Shown here one piece after another: positions 44,020-52,707 of a stretch of DNA of 64,000 nucleotides (position 1 is the stretch's first letter; each line of letters opens with the position of its first letter). Position numbers and translations under genes: made by a program. The DNA lies in the NCBI GenBank assembly GCA_020248405.1, contig JADCHQ010000011.1, positions 105,196 to 169,195 on the forward strand, given 5' to 3'. The notes beneath the pieces are model-generated. The model ran no database searches. It had not been told where the DNA came from and worked only from the letters and a program-made list of their open reading frames with translations. Origin of the DNA: Rhodocyclaceae bacterium. Its GTDB lineage: Bacteria; Pseudomonadota; Gammaproteobacteria; Burkholderiales; Ga0077523.

Positions 44020-45510
44020 TCAGAGAGTCTCCTTGATCAGCCGGCCATGGGCCGGCTGCAGCGGGCGCGCGTTCATGCCGTAGAGCTTCGAGAACACGTT
44101 AACCTGGCCGCGGGAGATGGGTACCGGGGTCTTCAATACCACCCATTGCACACCCTCCGTGCAAGGAGGTGTGGTGAGCGACCCCATGTAGGTGAAATAG
44201 CCGCGGCTGCGCGGCAGAAGCGCCTGCAAGTCCACCTTCACGCCGGTGATTTCCTCGTCGCGGCCGGCCTCCAGGGGCAGGTGGTTCCACAGGGCCTGGA
44301 TCACGGGGTTGTCTGGGCCCGGGGAGAACATCACCGCCAGCACTGCCGTCCTGCCGTCCTTGGACTTGTGCACGAAGTGCGCCGCCATCTCGTAGACCTT
44401 GCCTGCGATACGCTCCTCGCTGGGCTTGTGAAAATGGAACTGCAACAACTCGTAACTGCGCGTCCCGAGGATCATCGTGTTGCCTGGGGGTGCGGTCACC
44501 TGCACCGTGCGACCGTTGTCCACGATGCGCAGGGGGAAGGGCTTGTAGTCGAATCTCAATCCATCGATCTGCAGCCGGACGCTGTCCTTGATGTCGATGG
44601 GCGACTGGCGTTGCCCCTGGGCGCACAACTGGAAGTCCGGGTCGAGCTTGTGCCAGGCGGCGGGGCCGTCCAGCTTACCCTCGTACGTCCAGCGCACCTT
44701 CATTGCCGGGGCACGGGGCGGGCCCTTGTCGGCAACGGCCTGCGCCTCCGCGGGTATCGCAGTCCTGGCGTCGGACTTGCCTTGCGCCTGCGGGGCGACG
44801 GGCGGCTGAGGCTTTGCGGATTTCGCCCCACCGGAGGGACTTGCCTCGTCACCGGCCGACCCGGTCTTGGCGTCGCCCTTGCCCTCCTGCGAGCCTGGCG
44901 GCGCAGCCGCTTTTCGGGGTGTCGCCCCTTGCGCAGCCTGGTCGTTCTTGCCCGTCGTTCCTGCCTCCCGCACCTCCCGGTCAACGCCAGGTTTGCCGGA
45001 TAGCGCGGGCGGCTTGGGCTCCACCGCTGGCCTTGGGCTCTGCGCCGCAGAAGGCTCTACCGCGCCTGGAGCCGTTGCGCGGGACGGCACGGCGTCACCG
45101 GTTGCCTGAGACTCGCCACGCGCTTGTTTTGCGCAAGCAAGTTCCAGCATGCGCGACCGTGGCGAGTCGGGGACCACAGGCTGGGACAACTCCAGCCCCT
45201 CCGCGTTGGTGCGCAAGAGTTCACGGCCGTCTTCAGTGAAGAACACACGCGCCAGCGGCAGCGAATTGCGACGAACACAGTGGTAACCCGTGAGGGTCAG
45301 CACGCTCCGATAGGCCGTGTCGCCACTTCCAATACTCTGGTCACGCGGATGGACGACCTTGTCCCAGGCACGAGCAACATCCCCCTCGCGCACCACGCTG
45401 GCCGTGTCGAACTGCATCATCAAAGCCTCGGGCGAGGCGATATCAACCCACTGAGCCGCCGCGGCGCAGGCGCTACACAGCGTCAACATGGCGCCCACAG
45501 GCAAACGCAT
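44020..45510 (-). CDS. Alpha-type carbonic anhydrase with an extra N-terminal domain
   Basis: A signal peptide leads to a domain at about 20-128 that looks like the surface-adhesin E family (WVDIASPEALMMQFDTASV). Residues about 130-270 are a long Ala, Pro, Lys and Gly linker. The rest (about 272-496) is an alpha-carbonic anhydrase: QRQSPIDIKDS, zinc His residues in QFHFHKPSEE and AAHFVHKS, and SLTTPPCTEGVQW. It hydrates CO2 in the periplasm or on the surface. 496 aa is about twice the usual size. Confidence 0.88.
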   Translation of the reverse strand: MRLPVGAMLTLCSACAAAAQWVDIASPEALMMQFDTASVVREGDVARAWDKVVHPRDQSIGSGDTAYRSVLTLTGYHCVRRNSLPLARVFFTEDGRELLRTNAEGLELSQPVVPDSPRSRMLELACAKQARGESQATGDAVPSRATAPGAVEPSAAQSPRPAVEPKPPALSGKPGVDREVREAGTTGKNDQAAQGATPRKAAAPPGSQEGKGDAKTGSAGDEASPSGGAKSAKPQPPVAPQAQGKSDARTAIPAEAQAVADKGPPRAPAMKVRWTYEGKLDGPAAWHKLDPDFQLCAQGQRQSPIDIKDSVRLQIDGLRFDYKPFPLRIVDNGRTVQVTAPPGNTMILGTRSYELLQFHFHKPSEERIAGKVYEMAAHFVHKSKDGRTAVLAVMFSPGPDNPVIQALWNHLPLEAGRDEEITGVKVDLQALLPRSRGYFTYMGSLTTPPCTEGVQWVVLKTPVPISRGQVNVFSKLYGMNARPLQPAHGRLIKETL

Positions 45511-45696
45511 GGCAAGGCTCCAGCAAAAAGACCAGTGTAGGCTTTATCGGCAGCAGAGGCTCCGGGTTGAGCCGAATCCCGGAGGCGGTTTGGCCATTGG
45601 AATCAGAGCGTTGAGCCATGCGCCCCGGGTGGCTACAATGCGCTGCCGCGCTTGCCCCCTGGGCAGCCTCCCGCATCTTCAAGAGTCGATACCGCC

Positions 45697-46806
45697 ATGG
45701 ACCACCAACAGCTCTACAACGTCAACGTCCTCTCCCAGGACGTGCTGGCCACGCCCACTGAAATCAAGCGCCGAGTGCCCCTTACCGCACGGGCGGAGCA
45801 GGCCGTGCTGGCGGGGCGCCACACCGTTGAGCAAATCCTCGACCGCCAGGACCACCGCCTCATGGTGGTGGTGGGTCCGTGCTCCATCCACGATCCCGTG
45901 GCCGCCCTGGACTACGCCCGCCGCCTCAAGGCGCTGTCCGACGAGATCGGCGACACCATCACGGTGGTCATGCGGGTGTATTTCGAAAAGCCGCGCACCA
46001 CCACCGGCTGGAAGGGCCTCATCAACGACCCCCACATGAACGACTCCTTCGATATCGAACACGGGCTGCAAATGGCTCGCAAGGTGCTGGTGGATATCAA
46101 CGAGCTGGGGTTGCCCGCGGGCACCGAGGCCCTCGATCCCATCAGCCCTCAGTATCTGGGCGACCTGGTGGCCTGGAGCGCCATCGGCGCGCGCACCACC
46201 GAGTCACAAACCCACCGCGAGATGGCCAGCGGACTGTCCACGCCGGTGGGCTTCAAGAACGGCACCGACGGCGGCTTGCAGGTGGCCATCAACGCGCTGT
46301 TGTCGGTATCCAAACCGCACAGCTTCCTTGGCATCAACGCCGAGGGCAACGTTGCCATCGTTCGCACCCGCGGCAACGGCTACGGACACATCGTGCTGCG
46401 AGGCGGCGCCAAGGGCCCGAACTACGACTCGGTCACCATCAGCCTGGTGGAAAAGGAACTCGCCCGGCATTCGCTGCCCGCCAACATCGTGGTGGACTGT
46501 TCGCACGCCAATTCCAACAAGGACCCGTCCCTGCAACCGCTGGTGCTGCAGGACGCGGTGGCGCAGATCGTGGAGGGCAACCGCTCCATCGTCGGCGTCA
46601 TGCTTGAAAGCCACCTGCACGCCGGCAGCCAGCCGATCCCCTCCGACCTGTCACGGCTGGCCTACGGCGTGTCGGTGACCGACGGCTGCATCGATTGGGA
46701 AAGCACAGCGCAGGCCCTTCGCGAGGCGCGCGCGCGGCTCAAGGACGTGCTCCCAGGGCGTGTGGCTCACAGGCCTGCCGCCGAAGTGCGGCCGCTGCGG
46801 GCCTGA
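45697..46806 (+). CDS. aroG: 3-deoxy-7-phosphoheptulonate synthase (class I)
   Basis: This enzyme joins phosphoenolpyruvate and erythrose 4-phosphate, the first step of aromatic amino-acid synthesis. The 369-aa product has VVVGPCSIHDPVAAL, RVYFEKPRTTTGWKG, IGARTTESQTHREMASGL and GFKNGTDG, all standard in the AroF/AroG/AroH type. The catalytic Cys is in GPCSIH. The start is ATG 45697. It seems to be monocistronic or coupled to smr 40 bases later. Confidence 0.96.
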   Translation: MDHQQLYNVNVLSQDVLATPTEIKRRVPLTARAEQAVLAGRHTVEQILDRQDHRLMVVVGPCSIHDPVAALDYARRLKALSDEIGDTITVVMRVYFEKPRTTTGWKGLINDPHMNDSFDIEHGLQMARKVLVDINELGLPAGTEALDPISPQYLGDLVAWSAIGARTTESQTHREMASGLSTPVGFKNGTDGGLQVAINALLSVSKPHSFLGINAEGNVAIVRTRGNGYGHIVLRGGAKGPNYDSVTISLVEKELARHSLPANIVVDCSHANSNKDPSLQPLVLQDAVAQIVEGNRSIVGVMLESHLHAGSQPIPSDLSRLAYGVSVTDGCIDWESTAQALREARARLKDVLPGRVAHRPAAEVRPLRA

Positions 46807-46845
46807 CCCGCGCCCCCGTCCCGCGCCAGCGCCCGGGACATCCCC

Positions 46846-47409
46846 ATGGCCTACCCGCCCGACAAGGACGACCTCGCCGCCTTCCTGGCGGAGGTGGCGG
46901 ATGCGCGCCCCCTGAGGATCCGCCCTCGGGTGGCCCATACGCGCGCTGCCCCGGCACCCATCCCGCGCCAGAGCCTGCGCGCCGAGCGCGAGGCCCTGGC
47001 TGACACGCTGAGCGACGCGCTGCCCGCCGACCTGGAACTGGAAACCGGCGAGGCTCTCTCCTACCGGCGCCACGGCATCGCCAGCGACGTGTTGCGGCGG
47101 CTGCGGCGCGGCCAGTGGGCCATCCAGGACCACCTCGACCTGCACGGGCTGGTGGTGGACGAAGCGCGCGCCCTGCTGGGCGCCTTCCTGGCCCAGGCGG
47201 TGCGGCGCGGGCTTCGCTGCGTGCGCATCGTTCACGGCAAGGGCCACCGCTCGGCCAGCGGCGAGCCCGTGCTCAAGGGCAAGGTGGCGGGCTGGCTGGC
47301 GCAACGCGACGCGGTGCTTGCCTATGTGCAGGCCCGCGACCAGGACGGTGGCGGCGGTGCGGTGATGGTGCTGCTGCGCGCTGCCCGAACCAGCGCGGGC
47401 GATCAGTAG
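46846..47409 (+). CDS. Smr-domain protein
   Basis: Smr domains are found alone or at the end of MutS2 and can nick DNA or RNA. In this 187-aa protein, after a charged N-terminal part, DHLDLHGLVVDEARALLGAF and CVRIVHGKGHRS show the DLHG and HGxG motifs. The protein resembles YfcN/SmrA-type bacterial Smr proteins. Its 3' end overlaps the converging FecR gene by seven bases. Confidence 0.88.
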   Translation: MAYPPDKDDLAAFLAEVADARPLRIRPRVAHTRAAPAPIPRQSLRAEREALADTLSDALPADLELETGEALSYRRHGIASDVLRRLRRGQWAIQDHLDLHGLVVDEARALLGAFLAQAVRRGLRCVRIVHGKGHRSASGEPVLKGKVAGWLAQRDAVLAYVQARDQDGGGGAVMVLLRAARTSAGDQ

Positions 47410-48140
47410 CGCCGCGAACTGCCGTACCCCTCGTCGAAGAGCGAGAAGGGCGTGGAGCGCCCCACCAGCGTCTCGATGAGCATCAGTTCCAGGTCATCGT
47501 GGTTCTTGAGAGGCGCGCGCTGGATGCGCTGCGTCTCGCCGGCACCAGCGGCATACACGTAGCGCGGTACGTCGTGGTGAATGGACACCGCTTGTTCGCG
47601 GATCGAAGGATCGTCGCGGGCGGCGATCTCCGCGCTGCCGTAGCACAGGCACACGTAGGTGCGCTGCGCCTCGGCCTCCAGGTACAAGCCGGTGCCGCGG
47701 ATGCCCACCGTGGCGGTGTTGCCTTGGGCCTGCTTTGGAACTGGCGTTCGGCCGAACACCGACAGTAACGCACCGGTGGTGAGGCGCAGCAGCGTCACCG
47801 CACCGTTACCGCCCTGCATTTCCAGGCGGCTGTTCTCGCGCAGCAGGAAGGCGTCGGTGCCCACCACGAAGATCGCCTTGCCGCCCTTGGCCACTTCCAC
47901 CACTTCGCCCCCCGTGAGCCGCGACTGCAAGGTGGCGCGCTTGCCGTCGATCAGCACCCCGCCGCGCAGATCCCAGAATGACCGCCCTGGCGGAAGCGGG
48001 GCGGGCTTGCGCCCGAACCATTGGGCCCAGCCCGGGGGAGCCGCTGCCGCGAACAAACCGGCGGCCAGCGCGCGCTCCAGCAACGCGCGACGCGATTGCG
48101 CGCGGGACGGCGGAGGGGCGGTGCCGGATTTGTGCATCAT
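47403..48140 (-). CDS. FecR-domain protein with Tat-like signal
   Basis: Residues about 55-190 form a FecR domain: FWDLRGGVLIDGKRATL, then FLLRENSRLEMQGGNGAVTLLRLTTGALLSVFG and NTATVGIRGTGLYLE, typical of the extracytoplasmic type. The N-terminus has SRRALLERALAAGLFAAAA, a Tat-like signal. I choose ATG 48140; earlier ATGs are open. It is divergent from an outer-membrane barrel gene with 67 bases between, so they may form a pair. There is no sigma factor nearby. Confidence 0.75.
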   Translation of the reverse strand: MMHKSGTAPPPSRAQSRRALLERALAAGLFAAAAPPGWAQWFGRKPAPLPPGRSFWDLRGGVLIDGKRATLQSRLTGGEVVEVAKGGKAIFVVGTDAFLLRENSRLEMQGGNGAVTLLRLTTGALLSVFGRTPVPKQAQGNTATVGIRGTGLYLEAEAQRTYVCLCYGSAEIAARDDPSIREQAVSIHHDVPRYVYAAGAGETQRIQRAPLKNHDDLELMLIETLVGRSTPFSLFDEGYGSSRRY

Positions 48141-48207
48141 GTGGGTTTCGTCGAGGGTGGGAATACTAACTGGCATTATCCGTGTACATCCTAGCCGGAG
48201 ATAGCCC

Positions 48208-49104
48208 ATGAGTGCCCGTTCCTGCCGTGCCCTCTGCCTGCCCTGGGCGGTGGCCGCCGCCCTTACCCACGCACCGGCCTGGGGCGCCGACACCCGGCTA
48301 GGCTTGCAGACAGACTTCGGCTACGACAGCAACGTGAACCGCGCCATCAGCGACAAGCGTGCCGACAGCTATGGTGAACTGGAAAGCTACGCGGCCCGCA
48401 GCTTCCTGACGGGCCCTCGCGCGGGCCTTGTGCTGCGCGCAGCGCTGCGCGCGCGCGAGTACTTCACCTACTCGGACCTCTCCAATCTCGGCCTTTCGGC
48501 GCGCACGGCATGGCGATTCCAACCCGGCTCCGGGTTCACCAGCCCATGGCTCGAGGCCGCCTTTCAGGGCGAGGCGCTGCGCTTTCGGGACAGCCCGATC
48601 CGGGATGGCGCCATCGTTTCGGCCAGCCTGAGCGCGGGCAAGTGGTTTTCCGACCGGCTGCGCGGCGTGGCCAGCGCCGCGTACGACCGCCGCTTCGCCA
48701 GTGAGGGAGACGTCTACGACCTCTCCATCCCGAAGGTGTGGGCTTCCCTCGACTGGCGCCTGAACGATTCGCTCACCCTGTACGGCACCGGCACCCTGAT
48801 GGGCGGACAGCAGGTGTTTACCGCCCGGTCCGTGCGGGCACCGGGGCTCGGATGGTCCGCCGCGAGCCTCGGCACCAGCTACGCAGCATCGGCGAAAGAC
48901 CCGGTGTTCAATGGCAGCGACGAACGCTTCACGGCTTACCGCGCCGATGCGCGCACCACCGTGCTGGAGGTGGGCGTCAACTGGGCGCTTGGCGGCAATC
49001 ACGCCCTGGACCTCGGCCTTGCCCGCTTCCAAGGCAAGGCCGACGGCGGCCCCAGCTACGACGGCTATACGGCACGCGCGGGCTGGCTGTACCGCTTTCG
49101 CTGA
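48208..49104 (+). CDS. Outer-membrane beta-barrel protein
   Basis: A signal peptide (ending THAPAWGA) is followed by 16 or so predicted amphipathic strands: TRLGLQTDFGYDSNVNRAIS, SGFTSPWLEAAFQGEAL and ARAGWLYRFR at the end. Terminal Arg is unusual for a barrel, but the strand before is typical. The SNVNRA loop is common in 'surface lipoprotein assembly modifier'-like and other barrels. The start is ATG 48208, with GGAG upstream. It is probably partnered with the divergent FecR protein. Confidence 0.7.
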   Translation: MSARSCRALCLPWAVAAALTHAPAWGADTRLGLQTDFGYDSNVNRAISDKRADSYGELESYAARSFLTGPRAGLVLRAALRAREYFTYSDLSNLGLSARTAWRFQPGSGFTSPWLEAAFQGEALRFRDSPIRDGAIVSASLSAGKWFSDRLRGVASAAYDRRFASEGDVYDLSIPKVWASLDWRLNDSLTLYGTGTLMGGQQVFTARSVRAPGLGWSAASLGTSYAASAKDPVFNGSDERFTAYRADARTTVLEVGVNWALGGNHALDLGLARFQGKADGGPSYDGYTARAGWLYRFR

Positions 49105-49120
49105 CCGGGCCGCGCGGCCC

Positions 49121-49822
49121 TCAGCGCCGCCGCTGCCGCCCGGGCACCTCGAGAACCCGTTCGCCCGCAACCACCCACACGCGATCTCCCGCGGCGGGAT
49201 CCACCACCGCCGTGCCCGTGAAGGCGCCGAAAGCCGGCAGCACCGCTGATCCTGCCCCGAACCAGAAGCACGGCAACCGCAGGCTTTCGTTGGCGCGGCC
49301 CGTGAGCCGCATTGCCGGATGAATGTGACCCGCCAGCACATAACCGCCCACCCGGGGTCCGGGCTCGTGGCACAGCAGCCACGGCCCCACGGGGTGCGGC
49401 TCGCTCTCCACGCGCACGCCCAGGGAGCCGGGCGGATCGCCGGCACGGGCGTCATGGTTGCCACGCACCAGCAACAGCTCCAGGGCCGCCTGCCGCGCGC
49501 GCCAGGCAGCCAAGGCTTCCAGCGTGCCGGGCACGCGGCCCTGGCGGCTGTGCAGGAAGTCCCCGAGGAAAGCGACGCGCCGGGCCCCGCAGCGCGCCAC
49601 GGCCGCATCCAGACGCGCCAGCGTCTCGCCGGTGGTGCCGCCCGGGACGGGAACACCCTGGGCGCGGAAACTGGCCGCCTTGCCGAAATGGGCGTCGGCC
49701 ACCAGCAGCAGGTCCCCGTCCGGCCAGTACGCCGCGCGCTCGGGCAACAGGTGTAACGCCTCGCCCGCCACCTCAATGACGCGCCCGCCAACGGCGGCCG
49801 CCGCCTCGGCGAGGTCGCTCAT
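49121..49822 (-). CDS. pdeM: PdeM-type metallophosphoesterase
   Basis: This is a calcineurin-like phosphoesterase, of the form called ligase-associated DNA damage response endonuclease PdeM. Metal motifs are VADAHFGKAA, FLGDFLHSRQG, LLVRGNHDA and AGHIHPAMRL. It is 233 aa from ATG 49822. In other bacteria it sits beside a DNA ligase, an Lhr-type helicase and an exonuclease; none of them is here, so it may be acting alone. Confidence 0.85.
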   Translation of the reverse strand: MSDLAEAAAAVGGRVIEVAGEALHLLPERAAYWPDGDLLLVADAHFGKAASFRAQGVPVPGGTTGETLARLDAAVARCGARRVAFLGDFLHSRQGRVPGTLEALAAWRARQAALELLLVRGNHDARAGDPPGSLGVRVESEPHPVGPWLLCHEPGPRVGGYVLAGHIHPAMRLTGRANESLRLPCFWFGAGSAVLPAFGAFTGTAVVDPAAGDRVWVVAGERVLEVPGRQRRR

Positions 49823-49880
49823 GGTCGCCCGCGCACAGGGCGAAACAATGCACGACCGCAACATCGGGAAGCCACGGCGT

Positions 49881-51224
49881 TCAGCCCAGGAAAGGACTGG
49901 CAAATCGCGGCCCAAGGCGCAGCGGCGCGATCTCGTCCAGCAGCGCATCCAGGGTGTGCTGGAGGCTTCCACGCAGTTGCGCCAGCAGGGCCGCGGACCG
50001 CGCCGCGGGCGCCCCGCCCATGGGCGGGGCCACGCGCACGTGGGCCACGCGCGCCCTCGCGGGCACCGGAATGAAGCGGTGCACGGCCTCGCGCCAGCCG
50101 CCCAGGCGCCAGTCGATGCGCTGGCGCTTGATGTTCTCGGCCAGGTCCTCCTGATGCCAGTGCGCCGCGCTGACCATCTCGGGCGTGAGGCGCAGGCAAC
50201 GGCGCCCCGCCCGGGTCAACTGCCGGATGCGGGCGGCATCGCCTTGGGGCTGGCGCAGCCAGCGCTCGGCGGCCCGCAGCAGCGCCCGCGCCTCGTCCAG
50301 GGGGTCGGCGGCCGGCTCGGGCAAATCGTTTACGGCGGCGGAAAGACCCTGGCGCAGCCGCACGGCGATACCTTCGAGCAGTTGGCGCTGGATGGCGAAA
50401 TAGTCGGCGCGGGCATCCACCGCCATGCCCAGCGCAGCCGCCTCGCGGGCCAGAACGAGGGTGTAGGCCCGGGCCACCCGCCGGGCCGGATCGCCGCCCC
50501 CGGCCGTGATGCCCAGGGCCGCTTCCGCCCGCGCCAGCTCACCGCCCAACGCGGCCATGACATCGCCCGTGAAGCGCAGCTTCCACACCACGGGCACAAC
50601 GTGGACCGTACGATCCATGCCGCGCCGCACGGCCAGGGCGGCAGCTTCCAGGGCCATGTCCACCACCCCCGGAAACAACGGCGCGATGCGGTCCGCGTGC
50701 CAGCCCACGGCGCCTTCCGGGTGCAGCAGCACCCCGTGCCCGCGCAGCGCCCACTCCACCGAGTGGGCGCGCCCTGCGGCGCCCCCGGCGCCGGGAATCT
50801 GGGCAATGAGGTTGTTCTTCAGCCAGAACCACTGGGCGATGGCGCCCATGCCGTTGACCACCTCATGGGTTGCCCAGCTCGCCATCAGCGGCGCCGCCCG
50901 CGCCGACAGCTCCTTGTCGAGCATCCAGTCGGTGAAGAACTCGGGATGATTGGGCGCGATGAATGCCGCCGTGGCGGGATTCACCACCTGCCGCAAGCGC
51001 TCCAGATGGGCGTGCGGCCAATCCACCCGCACCACATCGCTCAGGCCGCGGATGCCGGGCACGCGCCGCAGTCCCGGCAGGCCCCGCAACCCCGGCACCC
51101 CGCCCAGGCACAACGCGCGGTTCACGGGCACCAGCGCGCGCATCACCAGCGCGCTGGGCCGCGGCGTGACGAACGTGGTTAGGCGCTGGCGCGACACGGT
51201 GCGGGCGGCCCGCGCCGCGCGCAC
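49881..51224 (-). CDS. PlsC-like acyltransferase with unusual HX5D motif
   Basis: The protein (447 aa, GTG start) has the marks of a 1-acylglycerol-3-phosphate acyltransferase: FIAPNHPEFFTDWML and LLHPEGAVGW. The first motif is normally H-x4-D, but here His and Asp are five residues apart (HPEFFTD). This may be a subfamily trait. The C-terminal half is helical and of unknown role. The start could also be ATG 51143. It is divergent from the six-gene module. Confidence 0.65.
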   Translation of the reverse strand: MRAARAARTVSRQRLTTFVTPRPSALVMRALVPVNRALCLGGVPGLRGLPGLRRVPGIRGLSDVVRVDWPHAHLERLRQVVNPATAAFIAPNHPEFFTDWMLDKELSARAAPLMASWATHEVVNGMGAIAQWFWLKNNLIAQIPGAGGAAGRAHSVEWALRGHGVLLHPEGAVGWHADRIAPLFPGVVDMALEAAALAVRRGMDRTVHVVPVVWKLRFTGDVMAALGGELARAEAALGITAGGGDPARRVARAYTLVLAREAAALGMAVDARADYFAIQRQLLEGIAVRLRQGLSAAVNDLPEPAADPLDEARALLRAAERWLRQPQGDAARIRQLTRAGRRCLRLTPEMVSAAHWHQEDLAENIKRQRIDWRLGGWREAVHRFIPVPARARVAHVRVAPPMGGAPAARSAALLAQLRGSLQHTLDALLDEIAPLRLGPRFASPFLG

Positions 51225-51363
51225 CCGCGGCGAGCGCTGTAATCGAAGTGCTTCATGCCTTGAACCGTACCACGCGCACCCCGGGCCCTCAACGCGCCCG
51301 CCGGCGCCGGGTTGTTACCGCGGCCCTGATTGACCGAAAATGACGCTTTGAAAGGAAGCGCCG

Positions 51364-52707
51364 ATGAGCGGGCCCACCACCCTGGAATACCTGATCCTGC
51401 AAAGCGCGCTGCTGGGCGCCGAGGCGGCGCTGCGGGCCGCCCGTGAAATAGGCGACGCCCGGGACCAGGCCGTCCGCGACGCCACGCACCGCGCCGCGCA
51501 ATCGCTGCGCATGCGCGAGGAGGCGCGCGCCGCCCTGCGGCACCTCGCCACCCACGCCCGCCAACTGGAAACGGCGCTGGAGCGCCTGAACGCGCTGGCG
51601 AGCCTGCATTCTCAAGACGGTACCGGCGCCGTGGTCGCCATGCCCGCGCGCCCGGCGAACGCCACCCACGAGTCCCTGTCGGCCTACGCCGCCCGCCTGG
51701 AGCAAGCCCTGGAAGAGGCCCGGGCGCGGCTGTCCGCCGCCGCCGCACGCATGACCAAGGCCCAGGCCGGATCGGCCGGCGCCGAAGGCCTCGACCGTCT
51801 GGCGAACCCGCGCTCGCTTGATGAACTGCTGGATGCCTACCTGGCGTCCGGCCGCTCGGCCCGCGACGACGCCCGCCTGGCCGAGCGCCGCGCGCGCATC
51901 GCACGGCTGCTGGCGCCGCTCGCGGCGGGTGAGTCGGTGGAGGCGCTGCCGGCGGACATGGGCGCCCTGCTTGCCGAACTCGCCCGGCCCGGAGAAGAAC
52001 AACGCGCCCAGGCCGTGGAGCTGGAGCTGCAGCGGCTAGTGGCTCGGGAGCGCACCCGCCGCGAAGCTGCCGCCCGTGCCCAGGGCCGGGCGCGCGAGCT
52101 GCTCTCGCGCCTCGACGCGCTCACCGGCGAGGACGCGGAAGTGGATGCCATGCGCCAGTCCCTCGAACTGGCGGCCGCCGGCCTGATGGAACTCACCGAG
52201 CAGCACGAAGCGCGCGCCCAGGCCCTGGCCGAAGCGCGCCAGGCCGCCCAGGCCGAGGCCGTGCGCAAGGCCGCCGCCACCGTGCTGGAAGGCACCCTTG
52301 CCGACCTTGGCTTCGTGGTGGAGCCCATCTCCCACACGCTGTTCATGAAGGGCGGCGTGGCGCACTTCAGCCGTCCCGAGTGGGGCGAATACGCTGTCCG
52401 GCTGCGCACCTCGCCCGCCGATGCGACACTCAATTTCAACGTAGTGCGCGAAGCCGGCGCCACCGCCACCGACGCCGCCTCGGCCCGGCTGCGCGACCTG
52501 CGCGCCGAGCAGACCTGGTGCGAGCACATCCCCCGGCTCACGCAGGCGCTGGAAGCGCGCGGCATCCGCCTCAAGACCCGGCGCCTGCTGGGCGCGGGCG
52601 AAGCGCCCGTCCAGGTGGTGCCAGCGGGCGCGCTCTCCGGCCTGGCCAAGCCCGCCGCCGACACCCGCGCCGCCCAGCCCGCCCCCGCCGCCCGTGAGGC
52701 CCCATGA
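51364..52707 (+). CDS. Coiled-coil protein, first gene of the six-gene module
   Basis: I do not recognise this 447-aa protein. It is mainly Ala-, Arg- and Glu-rich helix with likely coiled coils (about 15-130 and 215-310: LQRLVARERTRREAAARAQG). A smaller folded domain lies at about 315-425: LADLGFVVEPISHTLFMKGG, FSRPEWGEYAVRLRTSP, CEHIPRLTQALEARGI. No signal or membrane helix is seen. It overlaps the ATPase gene by 4 bases (ATGA). It is probably the scaffold or substrate of the ATPase that follows. Confidence 0.75.
   Translation: MSGPTTLEYLILQSALLGAEAALRAAREIGDARDQAVRDATHRAAQSLRMREEARAALRHLATHARQLETALERLNALASLHSQDGTGAVVAMPARPANATHESLSAYAARLEQALEEARARLSAAAARMTKAQAGSAGAEGLDRLANPRSLDELLDAYLASGRSARDDARLAERRARIARLLAPLAAGESVEALPADMGALLAELARPGEEQRAQAVELELQRLVARERTRREAAARAQGRARELLSRLDALTGEDAEVDAMRQSLELAAAGLMELTEQHEARAQALAEARQAAQAEAVRKAAATVLEGTLADLGFVVEPISHTLFMKGGVAHFSRPEWGEYAVRLRTSPADATLNFNVVREAGATATDAASARLRDLRAEQTWCEHIPRLTQALEARGIRLKTRRLLGAGEAPVQVVPAGALSGLAKPAADTRAAQPAPAAREAP

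Noticed and set aside
49121..49822. Full ligase-associated DNA-repair cluster with PdeM
   Set aside because: No DNA ligase, Lhr-like helicase or exonuclease gene lies on either side.
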